This document shows positions 51,639-51,693 of a stretch of DNA of 51,693 nucleotides, piece by piece. The stretch spans positions 1 to 51,693 of the forward strand of contig UQYK01000007.1 in the NCBI GenBank assembly GCA_900545285.1. The letters are read 5' to 3'. The stretch is from an uncultured Ruminococcus sp. Lineage in GTDB: Bacteria; Bacillota; Clostridia; Oscillospirales; Ruminococcaceae. Under the pieces are notes generated by a model that saw only the letters and a program-made list of their open reading frames with translations, was not told the DNA's origin and did no database searches. Within the stretch, counting starts at the first letter, position 1; each line of letters starts with the position of its first letter. The position numbers and the translations under genes were made by a program.

Positions 51639-51693
51639 TGAACTGACCCCAAAAAGTTAGACAAAGATTCAAAAGAAAATTTATGCAAAGCGA
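51639..51693 (+). mobile_element. Left end of an IS3-family (IS150-like) insertion sequence
   Basis: The sequence from TGAACTGACCCC to AAAAAGTTAGACA (51639-51663) has the typical look of the terminal inverted repeat of IS150-group IS3 elements, which begin TG and carry ACCCCAAAAAGTTAGACA. AT-rich leader sequence then runs to the window edge. The transposase genes and right end are outside. Confidence 0.72.

Overview
The window looks like a chromosomal segment of a Gram-positive gut or rumen clostridium of the Ruminococcus type (Oscillospiraceae). The main clue is a secreted GH10 xylanase carrying a CBM22-like module, a threonine linker and a type I dockerin, the arrangement of cellulosomal Ruminococcus enzymes. 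Strong Shine-Dalgarno sites, several TTG starts, sigma-A promoters of the TTGACA/TATAAT type, clostridial single-chain PurL and an IspH-S1 fusion agree with this. The moderate GC content and the dockerin suggest something near R. champanellensis or R. flavefaciens; that species guess is inference.

Layout. 1-4482, plus strand: tRNA-Lys(UUU) with promoter and terminator, a frameshifted serine hydrolase gene, the xylanase and a DUF3783 protein. 4509-11387, minus strand: a complete phosphate module, pstS-pstC-pstA-pstB-phoU followed by phoP-phoR, with three exact copies of a PhoP-box-like decamer upstream of pstS. 11461-12098: a nitroreductase (+) with an 11-bp inverted repeat just after its promoter. 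12180-32243: a long minus-strand run holding a YwaF/TMEM164-like membrane protein, a glycosyltransferase plus collagen-like protein pair, a LysR regulator, gpsA, plsY, der, rpmF, yceD, a small P-loop protein, pgi, a D,D-carboxypeptidase-like protein with all three catalytic motifs altered, a PadR-DUF2812 pair, trkA-trkH, mtaB and purL. 32497-32974: an HPr/Crh-like protein without the active-site histidine (+). 33127-38434, minus: an rlmB-type methyltransferase, a P-type-ATPase-derived protein without catalytic motifs, an LCP-family protein and a small membrane protein. 38536-39044: a broken sialate O-acetylesterase gene. 39179-51597, plus: flavin reductase, TepA-like protease, FtsK/SpoIIIE, YgiQ-type radical SAM protein, a ComEC-like metallo-beta-lactamase lipoprotein, DUF3006, a BaiN-like flavoprotein, cmk, plsC and ispH-S1. 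The right edge enters what looks like the left end of an IS3-family element.

How the genes work together. Most are core genes: phosphate uptake and its control, phospholipid synthesis (gpsA, plsY, plsC), ribosome and tRNA biology (der, rpmF, rlmB, mtaB, S1), envelope assembly (LCP, D,D-carboxypeptidase-like) and K+ uptake. The unusual content lies in paralogues that keep a fold but lose catalytic residues (carboxypeptidase-like, P-type-ATPase-like, HPr-like), in a collagen-like protein encoded with a glycosyltransferase, in a lipoprotein whose only well-placed start is ACG, and in an ispH-S1 fusion with its own internal promoter-like and ribosome-binding sequences. I saw no CRISPR array, prophage or known defence island.
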